A DNA stretch of 64,000 nt from Nocardioides furvisabuli (GTDB lineage: Bacteria > Actinomycetota > Actinomycetes > Propionibacteriales > Nocardioidaceae): assembly GCF_021083185.1 (NCBI RefSeq), contig NZ_JAIGQB010000004.1:124001-188000 (forward strand), in the 5' to 3' direction. The notes beneath the pieces are model-generated. The model worked only from the letters and a program-made list of their open reading frames with translations, ran no database searches and was not told where the DNA came from. Numbering within the stretch: position 1 is the stretch's first letter; each line of letters begins with the position of its first letter. Positions 8,591 to 17,345 of this stretch are shown piece by piece. The position numbers and the translations under genes were made by a program.

Positions 8591-11500
8591 GTGCATGAAT
8601 TCGCGTCCCTGCCTGTTGGACTTCACGAAACGCTCGTCACTGATCAGCTTCAGTCGCTGATCGATGCCGACGAGACGCACGACCACGACCACGGACGGGT
8701 GGATGAAGCAGATCAAGCGCACGTCCTGACGCGCCACATCGCATCGGCTTTGCACAGACGCCTCGCAGCAATCAAAGACCCGGTGGCGCGCCTGGACGCC
8801 GCGAACAATCTGCTGCGAGCTATCGAGGAATCGACTCCGACGGTCGCGGCTCCTGTCGAGCAACTGCTCGCTGTGCGACCGCCTACCGGCCCGGGTCACG
8901 TTCAACGGATGACGCTGCGTCCCAAGACACCACTCAACGATGCCGCACTATTGACGAACGCGCACGGCGAGCCCAGCCTTGCCTCCGAACTTCGAGCGGA
9001 GATCGATTCCGCTGACACCATCGACCTCCTATGTGCCTTCGTTATGTGGCACGGCCTCCGTCTCATCGAGAAGGAGCTGAAGGCCGCACACGAGTCGAGC
9101 ATTCCGATCCGCGTCGTCACCACGACCTACATTGGCGGCACGGAACGACGCGCACTCGATCGTCTCGTCAGCGACTTCGGCGCCGAGGTAAAGGTGCAGT
9201 ACGACGCCAAGCGCACCCGCCTCCACGCGAAAGCCTGGCTGTTCGGACGCGAGACGGGCTTCGACACCGCCTACGTAGGATCCTCCAACCTCACTACCTC
9301 AGCGATGCTTGAGGGTGTTGAGTGGAACGTACGACTGAGCACCGCCGCGACACCGAGCCTGCTCGACAAGTTCCGAGCCACCTTTGACGCGTATTGGAAC
9401 AGCCCGGAGTTTGAGTCCTACGACCCCGATCGCGACCGCGATCGCCTCGACGACGCGCTCCTTGAGGCAAAAGGCGGCAAGCTGACGGACCGCGTCACCA
9501 TCACGCTCGCGGGCCTTGAGGTACGCCCCTATCCCTATCAGCAGGAGATGCTGGACGCGATCCAAGTCGAGCGCGTACTTCACGACCGGCACAGCAACCT
9601 CGTCGTCGCTGCGACGGGCACCGGCAAGACCGTCATCGCCGCCTTGGACTATCGGAACCTCGCGCACGAAGCCGGCAGACAGCCGCGGTTGCTGTTCATC
9701 GCGCACCGCAAAGAGATTCTTCTACAGTCGCTGCGCACCTACCGTGAGGTGCTTGGCGACGGTGACTTCGGAGAGCTCTACGTCGGCGGCCAGCGGCCCG
9801 AGCGGTGGCAGCACGTGTTTGCCAGCATCCAGTCGCTGACCGCGTACGGCGTTGCCAACATCCCAGCCGACGCATTCGAAATCGTCATCATCGATGAGTT
9901 CCATCACGCCGAGGCAAGGACCTACCGACGGATCCTCGACCATCTGAAGCCACGAGAGCTCCTCGGCCTCACGGCAACACCAGAGCGCGGCGACGGCATT
10001 GACGTGCGCTCGTTCTTCGACGGTCACACTGCGGCCGAACTGCGACTGTGGGATGCGCTTGGGGCCGACCTGCTCTGCCCCTTCCACTACTTTGCGATCG
10101 CCGATGGCACCGATCTGCGTGCGATCACGTGGTCTCGCGGTAAGTACGACGAAACGCAGCTTGATGATGTGTTCACAGGAAACGACGCTCGCGCGCGCAT
10201 CATCCTGAAGTCAGTTGAGGACAAGATCGCCGACGCCGGCCAGATGCGCGCGCTTGGATTCTGCGTCAGCGTTGCTCATGCCAACTACATGACGCGCGTG
10301 TTCAACGATGCCGGCATTCCAGCACGCACCGTCACCGGGACAACGCCTCACGACGATCGCGCGTCTGCGTTGCGCGCGCTTCGGGATGCCGACGTAAACG
10401 TGCTGTTTACCGTCGACGTCTTCAATGAAGGCCTCGACATCCCAGACGTCGACACCGTTCTGTTCCTGCGGCCGACGGAGAGTTCGACCGTCTTCATGCA
10501 GCAGTTGGGCCGCGGGCTCCGTCGAACAAAGAACAAGGCAGTGCTGACTGTCCTCGACTTCGTCGGGTATCACCGCAAGGAGTTCAGCTTCGGCAGAAAG
10601 TTCAGCGCGCTTACGGGAATCCACGGCAAGCAGCTTGAGAAGGCCGTGGCGGAGGATTTCCCTTTCTTGCCGTCCGGATGCCAGGTCCGGCTGGATCAGC
10701 AGAGCCAACAGGTGGTCTTGGAGAACCTTCGCTCCCAGATCAGCAACAGGTGGGCGCAGATCGTCGCTCACCTCAAGACCACAAAGGACGAATCACTCGC
10801 GGAGTTCCTCGCCGATTCGGGGCTGGCGCTCAGCGACATCCTGCGGCGCGGGAGTCACTCGTGGACCAAGCTCCGTCGAGATGCCGACCTGCCTACGCTC
10901 CCGGGCTCCGAGCTTGAGTCGAAGCTGCTGAAGCGCGTGCGCGCGTTCGCTCACGTCGACGACCCCGATCGCGCAGCGGCCTACAAGTCACTCTTGAACG
11001 ACGAAGCCCGCGACTACTCGCAGCTGTCGCACGCCGAGCAGCGGCTGGCGCGAATGCTCTTCTTCTCGCTCTGGTCGGATGGCGGCGGTCACGCAACGAT
11101 CGAGGAAGGGCTCCAAGCGTTCCGCAAGGAAGTCGCGGCGCGCGCCGAGATCTCAACTGTCGTCGACTTGAGCTACGAGGCCGCGCGTCACGTTCCGACT
11201 GATCTACCGCCGCCTTTGGCGGACGTTCCGCTCAAGGTTCACGCCAGGTATCAGCGCGAAGAGATCCTCGCTGCGATGGACTTTCCCCGGAACCCAAACA
11301 GTTTCCGCGAGGGGGTGCTCTACCTCGAACACCTGAACGTTGATGCCTTCTTCATCACCCTCAAGAAGTCGGAGGCCGACTACTCTCCCACGACGATGTA
11401 CGCGGACTACCCCATCTCGCGCGACCTGTTCCATTGGGAATCGCAGTCAACGACCTCGGTCACGTCGAAGACTGGTCAGCGATATCTCAGCGGCACAAGC

Positions 11501-11680
11501 ACCGTATTGCTCTTCGTTCGGCATGAGCAGAAAGACGACTTCGGAACCTCGCCGTATCTGTTCCTCGGACCGGCGACCTACGTGAGCCACACAGGTGATC
11601 GCCCCATCGCCATCACCTGGCGCCTAGGCACTCCAATGCCGATGGACTTCTTCAACCACGCCTCGGCAGTCGCGCAGTAG
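8591..11680 (+). CDS. PLD-like nuclease/SF2 helicase/DUF3427 protein
   Basis: 1,029 residues. Order of parts: helical N-terminus; a phospholipase D-like domain with RLHAKAW (His212, Lys214) and GSSNLT, a single HxK half-site; SF2 helicase core with Walker A ATGTGKT (341-347), DEFHH (from 435), LTATP, NEGLDIPDVDTV and QQLGRGLRR; then a roughly 370-residue C-terminal region matching DUF3427-type helicases. Known relatives occur in accessory and defence-rich regions, but the activity is not established. The only available early start is GTG 8591 and it has no good ribosome binding site. The frame is open all the way back to the Nudix stop. GC is clearly lower than in neighbours (a sampled line at 10,141 is 32 of 60), indicating acquisition by transfer. 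Confidence 0.8.
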   Translation: MHEFASLPVGLHETLVTDQLQSLIDADETHDHDHGRVDEADQAHVLTRHIASALHRRLAAIKDPVARLDAANNLLRAIEESTPTVAAPVEQLLAVRPPTGPGHVQRMTLRPKTPLNDAALLTNAHGEPSLASELRAEIDSADTIDLLCAFVMWHGLRLIEKELKAAHESSIPIRVVTTTYIGGTERRALDRLVSDFGAEVKVQYDAKRTRLHAKAWLFGRETGFDTAYVGSSNLTTSAMLEGVEWNVRLSTAATPSLLDKFRATFDAYWNSPEFESYDPDRDRDRLDDALLEAKGGKLTDRVTITLAGLEVRPYPYQQEMLDAIQVERVLHDRHSNLVVAATGTGKTVIAALDYRNLAHEAGRQPRLLFIAHRKEILLQSLRTYREVLGDGDFGELYVGGQRPERWQHVFASIQSLTAYGVANIPADAFEIVIIDEFHHAEARTYRRILDHLKPRELLGLTATPERGDGIDVRSFFDGHTAAELRLWDALGADLLCPFHYFAIADGTDLRAITWSRGKYDETQLDDVFTGNDARARIILKSVEDKIADAGQMRALGFCVSVAHANYMTRVFNDAGIPARTVTGTTPHDDRASALRALRDADVNVLFTVDVFNEGLDIPDVDTVLFLRPTESSTVFMQQLGRGLRRTKNKAVLTVLDFVGYHRKEFSFGRKFSALTGIHGKQLEKAVAEDFPFLPSGCQVRLDQQSQQVVLENLRSQISNRWAQIVAHLKTTKDESLAEFLADSGLALSDILRRGSHSWTKLRRDADLPTLPGSELESKLLKRVRAFAHVDDPDRAAAYKSLLNDEARDYSQLSHAEQRLARMLFFSLWSDGGGHATIEEGLQAFRKEVAARAEISTVVDLSYEAARHVPTDLPPPLADVPLKVHARYQREEILAAMDFPRNPNSFREGVLYLEHLNVDAFFITLKKSEADYSPTTMYADYPISRDLFHWESQSTTSVTSKTGQRYLSGTSTVLLFVRHEQKDDFGTSPYLFLGPATYVSHTGDRPIAITWRLGTPMPMDFFNHASAVAQ

Positions 11681-11692
11681 GACAACGTATAG

Positions 11693-11730
11693 CGAAGGGC
11701 TCCGACCTCACTTGAGGTCGGAGCCCTTCG
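11693..11730. terminator. Perfect 16-bp stem terminator between convergent genes
   Basis: Arms 11693-11708 and 11715-11730 are perfect complements (CGAAGGGCTCCGACCT and its reverse) around a six-base loop. It separates the helicase (+) from nrdJ (-) and can serve both directions. There is no long T run. Confidence 0.85.
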
Positions 11731-11741
11731 CGTCGTCCAGG

Positions 11742-14615
11742 TCAGCTGCAGCCGCTGGTGCTCCCGCAGCCCTCACACACGTAGCACGAGCCGGCCGGGC
11801 GCATCTTCGTCCCGCAGGTCATGCAGAGCGGGGAGTCGACGGCGGTGCCGGTGAGCTTCTCGAAGAGCTCGGCGGTGGTCTTGGCCTCGACGGGGGCCGG
11901 CTTGGCGCTGGCCTCCACGATGTCGGCCTCGACGACCTGGGGCTCCACTCGACCAGCGGACGAGGCGGGCTCGACGAGCTCGGCCGCGCTGCCGGTCTCC
12001 TCCACGAGCGGCTCGTAGGAGCCGGTCTCGAGGTGGCGCTGGCGCTCCTCGGCGGAGTAGATGCCCAGGGCCGAGCGCTCCTCGAAGGACAGGTAGTCCA
12101 GGGCGAGGCGGCGCCAGACGTAGTCCATGAGCGACTGCGCCATGCGGACGTCGGGGTCGTCGGTGAGGCCGGCGGGCTCGAAGCGCAGGTTGGTGAACTT
12201 CGAGACGTAGGTCTCCAGCGGGACGCCGTACTGCAGGCCGATCGACACCGCGATCGAGAAGGCGTCCATCACGCCGGCCAGGGTCGAGCCCTGCTTGCCG
12301 AGCTTGAGGAAGACCTCGCCGAGCTGGCCGTCGTCGTGGGCGCCGGAGGTCATGTAGCCCTCGGCACCGCCGACGGTGAACGACGTGGTGCGCGAGACGC
12401 GCGACTTCGGCAGGCGCTTGCGGACCGGGGCGTAGACGACCTTCTCCACGACCTTGGTCTCGACGGCCGAGTCGGCCGCGGCCTTGTCGGCGGCGTCCTT
12501 CTTGGCCTTGCCGCCACCGTCGGACAGCGGCTGGCCGACCTTGCAGTTGTCGCGGTAGATCGCGGTCGCCTTGAGCCCGAGCTTCCAGGACTGCATGTAG
12601 ACGTCCTCGATCTCCTCGACCGTGGCGCTCTCAGGCAGGTTGACCGTCTTGGAGATCGCACCGGACAGGAACGGCTGCGCGGCCGCCATCATCCGCACGT
12701 GGCCCATCGGCTTGAGCGCGCGGGCGCCCATGGCGGTGTCGAAGATCTCGTAGTGCTCGGTCTTCAGGCCGGGGGCGTCGATGACGTGACCGTGCTCGCC
12801 GATGTAGGCGACGATCGCCTCGACCTGCTCGGGCTGGTAGCCGAGCTTCTTCAGCGCCCGCGGGATCGTCTGGTTGACGATCTGCATGGAGCCGCCGCCG
12901 ACGAGCTTCTTGAACTTCACCAGGGAGAAGTCGGGCTCGATGCCGGTGGTGTCGCAGTCCATCATGAAGCCGATGGTGCCGGTGGGTGCGAGCACCGAGG
13001 CCTGCGCGTTGCGGAAGCCGTTCTTCTCGCCGAGCTTGATGACGTCGGCCCACGCCTGGGTGGCCAGCTTGTGCGTGCGGCCGTCCTCGGTGTGCAGCAC
13101 GCGTACGACGTCGTTGGCCGCCTGGTGCTTGCGCATCACGCGCTTGTGGGCGTCGGCGTTGCGGGCGTAGCCGGCGTACGGGCCGACGATGCCGGCGAGC
13201 TCGGCGCTGCGCTTGTACGACGTACCGGTCATGAGCGAGGTGATCGCGGCAGCCATCGAGCGGCCACCCTCGGAGTCGTAGCCCAGGCCCATCGCCATCA
13301 GCAGGGCGCCGAGGTTGGCGTAGCCGATGCCGAGCTGGCGGTAGTCGCGGGTGGTGTCGCCGATCGGGTCGGTCGGGAAGTCGGCGAAGCAGATCGAGAT
13401 GTCCATCGCGGTGATGATGAACTCGACGGCCTTCGCGAACAGGGCGGCGTCGAAGGTGTCGTCGTCCTTGAGGAACTTCAGCAGGTTCAGCGACGCCAGG
13501 TTGCACGAGGAGTTGTCGAGCGACATGTATTCCGAGCACGGGTTGGACGCGGTGATGCGGCCGGTCTCCGGGTTGGTGTGCCAGTCGTTGATCGTGTCGT
13601 CGTACTGCAGGCCGGGGTCGGCGCAGGCCCAGGCGGCCTCGCTGATCTTGCGGAACAGGTCGCGGGCGTCGACGGTCTCGATGACCTCGCCGGTGCCGCG
13701 GGCGCGCAGGCCGAACTCGGTGCCGTCCTCGACGGCGCGCATGAACTCGTCGTTGACGCGGACCGAGTTGTTGGCGTTCTGGTACTGCACGGAGGTGATG
13801 TCGGCGCCACCGAGGTCCATGTCGAACCCGGCGTCGCGAAGGGCGCGGATCTTGTCCTCCTCCTTCGCCTTCGTCATCACGAACTCCTCGATGTCCGGGT
13901 GGTCGACGTCGAGGACGACCATCTTGGCCGCACGACGCGTCGCGCCGCCCGACTTGATGGTGCCGGCGGACGCGTCAGCGCCGCGCATGAAGGAGACGGG
14001 GCCGCTCGCGGTGCCACCGGAGGAGAGGAGCTCCTTGGAGGAGCGGATGCGGGAGAGGTTGAGGCCGGCGCCGGAGCCGCCCTTGAAGATGAAGCCCTCC
14101 TCCTTGTACCAGTTCAGGATCGAGTCCATCGAGTCGTCGACGCTCAGGATGAAGCAGGCGCTGACCTGCTGCGGCGAGGCGGTGCCGACGTTGAACCAGA
14201 CCGGGGAGTTGAAGGAGAAGTACTGGTTGACCAGCAGCCAGGTGAGCTCGTGCTCGAAGATCTCGGCGTCGGCGTCGGTGGCGAAGTAGCCGTGGTCGAT
14301 GCCGGCCTTGGTGTACGTCTTCACGATCCGGTCGATGAGCTGCTTGAGGCTCCACTCGCGGGCGTCGGTGCCGACGGCGCCGCGGAAGTACTTCGTCGTG
14401 ACGATGGTGGAGGCGTTGACCGACCAGAAGTCGGGGTACTCGACACCGCGCTGCTCGAAGACGGTCTCGCCGGTCTTCCAGTTCTGCTGGACGACGTCGC
14501 GGCGCTCCCAGGTGATCGCGTCGTAGGGGTGCGTGCCCTCGGTGCTGAAGACGCGCTCCAGCGTCAGGCCCTTGCCCTTGGCTCCCTTGGCGCGGGTGCT
14601 CACCGTCTCGGTCAT
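11742..14615 (-). CDS. nrdJ: Vitamin B12-dependent (class II) ribonucleotide reductase NrdJ
   Basis: 957 residues, full length for actinobacterial NrdJ. It reduces ribonucleotides to deoxyribonucleotides using adenosylcobalamin to make the thiyl radical, so it needs no oxygen. Visible active-site elements are SACFILSVDDSMDSI, NPCSEYMSLDNSSCNLASLN (radical cysteine and catalytic glutamate) and LAPTGTIGFMMDCD. A C-terminal cysteine cluster (CMTCG...CYVCEGCG) forms the zinc/redox tail. The ATG is preceded by GAGGA. It follows nrdR by about 100 bases and is likely controlled from the same upstream DnaA/NrdR sites. I see no cobalamin riboswitch. Confidence 0.95.
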   Translation of the reverse strand: MTETVSTRAKGAKGKGLTLERVFSTEGTHPYDAITWERRDVVQQNWKTGETVFEQRGVEYPDFWSVNASTIVTTKYFRGAVGTDAREWSLKQLIDRIVKTYTKAGIDHGYFATDADAEIFEHELTWLLVNQYFSFNSPVWFNVGTASPQQVSACFILSVDDSMDSILNWYKEEGFIFKGGSGAGLNLSRIRSSKELLSSGGTASGPVSFMRGADASAGTIKSGGATRRAAKMVVLDVDHPDIEEFVMTKAKEEDKIRALRDAGFDMDLGGADITSVQYQNANNSVRVNDEFMRAVEDGTEFGLRARGTGEVIETVDARDLFRKISEAAWACADPGLQYDDTINDWHTNPETGRITASNPCSEYMSLDNSSCNLASLNLLKFLKDDDTFDAALFAKAVEFIITAMDISICFADFPTDPIGDTTRDYRQLGIGYANLGALLMAMGLGYDSEGGRSMAAAITSLMTGTSYKRSAELAGIVGPYAGYARNADAHKRVMRKHQAANDVVRVLHTEDGRTHKLATQAWADVIKLGEKNGFRNAQASVLAPTGTIGFMMDCDTTGIEPDFSLVKFKKLVGGGSMQIVNQTIPRALKKLGYQPEQVEAIVAYIGEHGHVIDAPGLKTEHYEIFDTAMGARALKPMGHVRMMAAAQPFLSGAISKTVNLPESATVEEIEDVYMQSWKLGLKATAIYRDNCKVGQPLSDGGGKAKKDAADKAAADSAVETKVVEKVVYAPVRKRLPKSRVSRTTSFTVGGAEGYMTSGAHDDGQLGEVFLKLGKQGSTLAGVMDAFSIAVSIGLQYGVPLETYVSKFTNLRFEPAGLTDDPDVRMAQSLMDYVWRRLALDYLSFEERSALGIYSAEERQRHLETGSYEPLVEETGSAAELVEPASSAGRVEPQVVEADIVEASAKPAPVEAKTTAELFEKLTGTAVDSPLCMTCGTKMRPAGSCYVCEGCGSTSGCS

Positions 14616-14675
14616 TCGGATCCTCGTCCCTGGTGGTGGTGGTGGTGCTCGCGATGTGTCGCGGTTGCTTGGTAA

Positions 14676-14709
14676 GCCCGGCAGGCCGCTTCCCCACGAC
14701 CTGCCGGGC
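14676..14709 (-). terminator. Stem-loop between nrdR and nrdJ
   Basis: GCCCGGCAGG (14676-14685) pairs perfectly with CCTGCCGGGC (14700-14709) around a 14-base loop. It lies between the end of nrdR and the start of nrdJ, so it may act as an attenuator, a partial terminator or an mRNA processing/stability element. A CAC-rich (CCACCACCACC) tract follows toward nrdJ. Confidence 0.6.
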
Positions 14710-14718
14710 CGAATGTGG

Positions 14719-15195
14719 TCAGCCCGTCGTGGCGGGCTGATCGGCAGCGGCTCGTTCGAGCCGGAGCATCTTGATCTCGGCGTCGAAGTCCTCGGCGGAC
14801 TCGAACGCGCGATAGACGGAGGCGAACCGGAGGTAGGCCACCTCGTCGAGCGCCCGCAGCGGGCTGAGGATCGCGAGACCGACGTCGTTGGCGTCGAACT
14901 CGGCCTGCCCGCTCAGGCGCAGTGCGTCCTCGACCTCCTGGCCGAGGCAGGCGAGCTGGGCGTCGGTGACCGGGCGGCCCTTGCAGGCCTTGCGGACGCC
15001 GGCGATCGCCTTGTCGCGGTTGAACGGCTCGGTCGCGCCGGAGCGCTTGAGCACCGTGAGCTGCATCTTCTCGACCGTCGTGAAGCGCCGGTCGCACGCG
15101 GCGCAGCTGCGGCGCCGACGGATGGAGCCGCCGTCGTCGGCGACTCGCGAGTCGAGGACCTTAGTGTCCTCGTTCTTGCAGTAGGGACAGTGCAT
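14719..15195 (-). CDS. nrdR: Transcriptional repressor NrdR
   Basis: 158 residues from ATG 15195 behind GAGGAGG. The N-terminal zinc ribbon [17 protein letters not shown] ... [15 protein letters not shown] and the following ATP-cone ([21 protein letters not shown]) are both complete. NrdR senses ATP/dATP and represses ribonucleotide reductase genes. Here it sits directly upstream of nrdJ, the usual actinobacterial nrdRJ order, and its own promoter region carries a palindrome of NrdR-box form, so autoregulation is likely. Confidence 0.95.
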   Translation of the reverse strand: MHCPYCKNEDTKVLDSRVADDGGSIRRRRSCAACDRRFTTVEKMQLTVLKRSGATEPFNRDKAIAGVRKACKGRPVTDAQLACLGQEVEDALRLSGQAEFDANDVGLAILSPLRALDEVAYLRFASVYRAFESAEDFDAEIKMLRLERAAADQPATTG

Positions 15196-15269
15196 GGCGG
15201 CCCTCCTCTCGGGTACGTCAGCGCGCGGCTCGTACACCCTCATAACGGGGTGTGGTCTGGGGATGTTCC

Positions 15270-15278
15270 TGTGGACAA
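15270..15278 (-). promoter_or_regulatory. DnaA box upstream of nrdR-nrdJ (proximal)
   Basis: TGTGGACAA on the + strand is TTGTCCACA on the minus strand, a perfect actinobacterial DnaA box, about 75 bases before the nrdR start codon and oriented with the operon. DnaA control of ribonucleotide reductase is known from E. coli nrdAB; applying it here is inference. Confidence 0.6.
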
Positions 15279-15322
15279 CTAGCCTCGGGCTGTGAGGATC
15301 TCCCCCTGGCCTGTGCACCAGA

Positions 15323-15331
15323 TGTGGATAA
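15323..15331 (-). promoter_or_regulatory. DnaA box upstream of nrdR-nrdJ (distal)
   Basis: TGTGGATAA is TTATCCACA on the minus strand, a perfect consensus DnaA box in the same orientation as the proximal one and 53 bases from it. Confidence 0.6.
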
Positions 15332-15343
15332 CTACAGCGGTGT

Positions 15344-15360
15344 AACTACTAGATGTAGTG
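15344..15360. promoter_or_regulatory. Candidate NrdR box
   Basis: AACTACTAGATGTAGTG contains the interrupted palindrome ACTAC-N5-GTAGT, close in form to NrdR boxes of actinobacterial nrdRJ operons. It is the only such palindrome in the 346-base gap 15196-15541; the rest of that gap holds the two DnaA boxes and no gene I can support. Confidence 0.6.
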
Positions 15361-15541
15361 GTAACCGTACGCCCCGCCCACCACGCTGGCAAGTGAACTC
15401 GTGAAGTCCGCGCATCAATTTCTGCGCACCGCCCTGACCTGCGGTTTTGAGTGTTCGAGGTGCTCTGGACCGGCGCGTCAGACCTCGCCGGCCGGGGTGT
15501 TCCGGTCACATCGTGAGGCCGCATCGGACACAATGGCCCTC

Positions 15542-15877
15542 GTGTCTACGGGGAAGCGGGCGGGGTCGCGCAAGGGTGCTCCCCAGCCCCGCACCCTGAA
15601 CAAGGCGGCGCTCCTCATCGGCGCCGCGATCACGCTCTGCGTCGTGGCCTGGGGCTACCTCGTCTACGCCGCCATCGACTTCGGTACGGCGGCGCGCGGG
15701 GGCTCCGGATCCTCGGCCTGGGCCTTCATGGCGCTGGCCTGCCTCGGCGCAATGGCCTGCCTCTTCGCCGGCCTGCTGCTGGTCGCGCGGCTGATGCGCG
15801 CGCTCGGCATCACCGCCCCTCCCCCCTCCGACGACGCGCCTCCGCGGCCCGTGGGCGGGAAGCGGGCAGCGCGCTGA
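15542..15877 (+). CDS. Small two-helix membrane protein, unknown function
   Basis: 111 residues if GTG 15542 is used; ATG 15533 in the same frame adds three residues. The N-terminus is basic (STGKRAGSRKGAPQPR), then come two hydrophobic helices (ALLIGAAITLCVVAWGYLVYA and AFMALACLGAMACLFAGLLLVA) and a Pro-rich basic tail. I do not recognise a family. No Shine-Dalgarno is visible, and CACAAT lies seven bases before GTG, suggesting a leaderless message. The gene converges on the PKD-domain gene, with a palindromic repeat in the short gap between them. Confidence 0.6.
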   Translation: MSTGKRAGSRKGAPQPRTLNKAALLIGAAITLCVVAWGYLVYAAIDFGTAARGGSGSSAWAFMALACLGAMACLFAGLLLVARLMRALGITAPPPSDDAPPRPVGGKRAAR

Positions 15878-15879
15878 GC

Positions 15880-15925
15880 TTGTGCGGTGCCTGTGGTGCG
15901 GAATCCGCACCACGCCGACCGCGCT
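15880..15925. repeat. Dispersed palindromic repeat, copy A
   Basis: Core GTGGTGCGGAATCCGCACCAC is a perfect 21-base palindrome around its centre, flanked by TGCGGT and GACCGC. It fills the gap between two convergent genes and just reaches the TAG of the PKD gene. Copies B, C and D elsewhere in the window share the same core. Confidence 0.85.
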
Positions 15926-16727
15926 ACTCCAGGACGAGCTGGGGGACGGCCTCGACGACCTCGAGGTCCTGGGTGGTGCCGGCGACCCAGATGGTGGACG
16001 GTATCGCCTCGGGCGGACCGCCGTTGACCGCGAAGCTCGCATCGCCGTACTGCGTGTCAACACTGACCGCGACCTTGTCGGTCTGGTCGTAGACGTGCGA
16101 GACGTCGAGGGATGGGTACGGCGCACCCGGCGTCTCGGTGACCATCGACGTGCCGTCGCCGAAGTTCCAGCGGTAGGCGATGGGTCGGGCGCTGACCACG
16201 ACGTTCGACTCGACCAGGTTCACCGAGATGGAGGTGGCCGTTGAGTTCGTCGTGTAGAAGTTCGACTCGAGGTTGACGAGCGTCTTGCCGCCTGGGGGCT
16301 GCACTACGAGGTCCGAGGCCGGCCAGCCAAGCCGCTCGAACGCCTTGATCACGAGCGCGCGGATGGGCGGCGGGTCGTCGACGATGTCCGCTTCGCCCGC
16401 ACTCAGGCAAGCGGTGCCTACGTTCTGGCCGTCACGGAAGAGGGTGTAGCGGGTGCCCGGCTCGCCGGCTTCCGTCGTGCAGTCGTCAGGGTTGAAACAA
16501 AGGCCCTCGGGATTGCGTCGGTCGTCCTTGCATATCTGACGGACGGACCACTTGGCGGTTGGGTCCTTGCTCTTCTCCTCTTCGATGCCCTCGGACGAGT
16601 AGTCGCAGGTTTCAACGACCTCGCCCACCTCGCTCTGCACCCCGCATTGCGCAGCAGCCGGCGTCTCGACAAGGACCACGAGCCCACATAGGAGGGCCAA
16701 TGCAGCAGCCCGCGTTCCGACGATCAC
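15924..16727 (-). CDS. Secreted PKD-domain protein
   Basis: 267 residues from GTG 16727. An N-terminal signal peptide is clear (AALALLCGLVVLVETPAAAQ). The mature part has several cysteines and a PKD-type beta-sandwich core seen in the block IAYRWNFGDGT and SHVYDQ near residues 185-215. PKD domains mediate extracellular protein or carbohydrate contacts. The start overlaps the stop of the upstream lipoprotein gene as GTGA, indicating translational coupling and a shared role at the cell surface. No catalytic domain is seen. The gene ends at palindromic repeat copy A. Confidence 0.7.
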   Translation of the reverse strand: MIVGTRAAALALLCGLVVLVETPAAAQCGVQSEVGEVVETCDYSSEGIEEEKSKDPTAKWSVRQICKDDRRNPEGLCFNPDDCTTEAGEPGTRYTLFRDGQNVGTACLSAGEADIVDDPPPIRALVIKAFERLGWPASDLVVQPPGGKTLVNLESNFYTTNSTATSISVNLVESNVVVSARPIAYRWNFGDGTSMVTETPGAPYPSLDVSHVYDQTDKVAVSVDTQYGDASFAVNGGPPEAIPSTIWVAGTTQDLEVVEAVPQLVLE

Positions 16728-17242
16728 CGCGGCACCTCTGCCTTCCTGGTAACCACCCACGACTCGCCCTGCGGCTTGAGGACGAGTAGATGCGCGCCTG
16801 GACCACCGTCAAAGGTTCGGAGCTTGCCACTCGCAGACTCCTTGTACTTCGTAGGGCTCGAGTTGACTCGCACGACGTACTCGCTGTCGCTGCCACCCCT
16901 CGCGTTGACACTTTGGATCTTCCAGCCACCCCACTCAATGAAACCTCCAGCCGAATACCACTCCTCGACAAGGTCGGCGAGATCTGTGCAGGCCTTGCAT
17001 CCGACAGAGAGCTCCCGATACTCGGCCGTCTTTCCCGTGTTCTCCATCTGCGCCTCGGCATCAGCCCATCGTCGAATGAACTCCTCCGCGCTCTCCGCCT
17101 CCACCGTCTCCGACGCCGTGGGCGATGGGGACGAGGACGACGGCGGGTCCGGCATCTTGGGCTGGGGCTCGGGGTCGTCCGAGCAGCCCGCCAGGAGGAG
17201 GGGTACGACGACGGTGAGCGCGAGAGCGCGGCGTACGTGCAT
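16724..17242 (-). CDS. Lipoprotein, DUF6318-like
   Basis: 172 residues. MHVRRALALTVVVPLLLAGC is a type II signal peptide with lipobox LAGC, followed by a Ser/Pro-rich linker and a compact domain with CKACTDL, LVEEWYSAGGFIEWGGW and a C-terminal basic end. The layout resembles DUF6318 actinobacterial lipoproteins, whose function is unknown. It is followed with a 4-base overlap by the PKD-domain gene, so the two probably act together outside the membrane. Family assignment is from memory of the C-x-x-C plus E-x-x-Y-x-A-G-G pattern and is moderate. Confidence 0.65.
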   Translation of the reverse strand: MHVRRALALTVVVPLLLAGCSDDPEPQPKMPDPPSSSSPSPTASETVEAESAEEFIRRWADAEAQMENTGKTAEYRELSVGCKACTDLADLVEEWYSAGGFIEWGGWKIQSVNARGGSDSEYVVRVNSSPTKYKESASGKLRTFDGGPGAHLLVLKPQGESWVVTRKAEVPR

Positions 17243-17345
17243 GAAGGAGCCTTCCCGAGAACTACGTCAGCACTTGGGAAACTACCCAGTTCAGCTCTCC
17301 TCGAACCACCCCCAGCCGCAGATCTGTGGAGAGGACCCCCACCAA

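Noticed and set aside
11712..14675. A 987-codon open frame antisense to nrdJ
   Set aside because: Composition is that of a reverse-frame shadow (Leu/Gly/Val/Asp-rich, no domain), and NrdJ on the other strand is certain.
15196..15541. Replication origin, because of two DnaA boxes
   Set aside because: Only two boxes, no DnaA-box cluster, no AT-rich unwinding element and no dnaA/dnaN/rpmH neighbours; gene regulation is the better reading.
14616..15541. Cobalamin riboswitch ahead of nrdR or nrdJ
   Set aside because: No B12-box (AGYCMGGAAGMCGG-like) or matching secondary structure was found in either gap.
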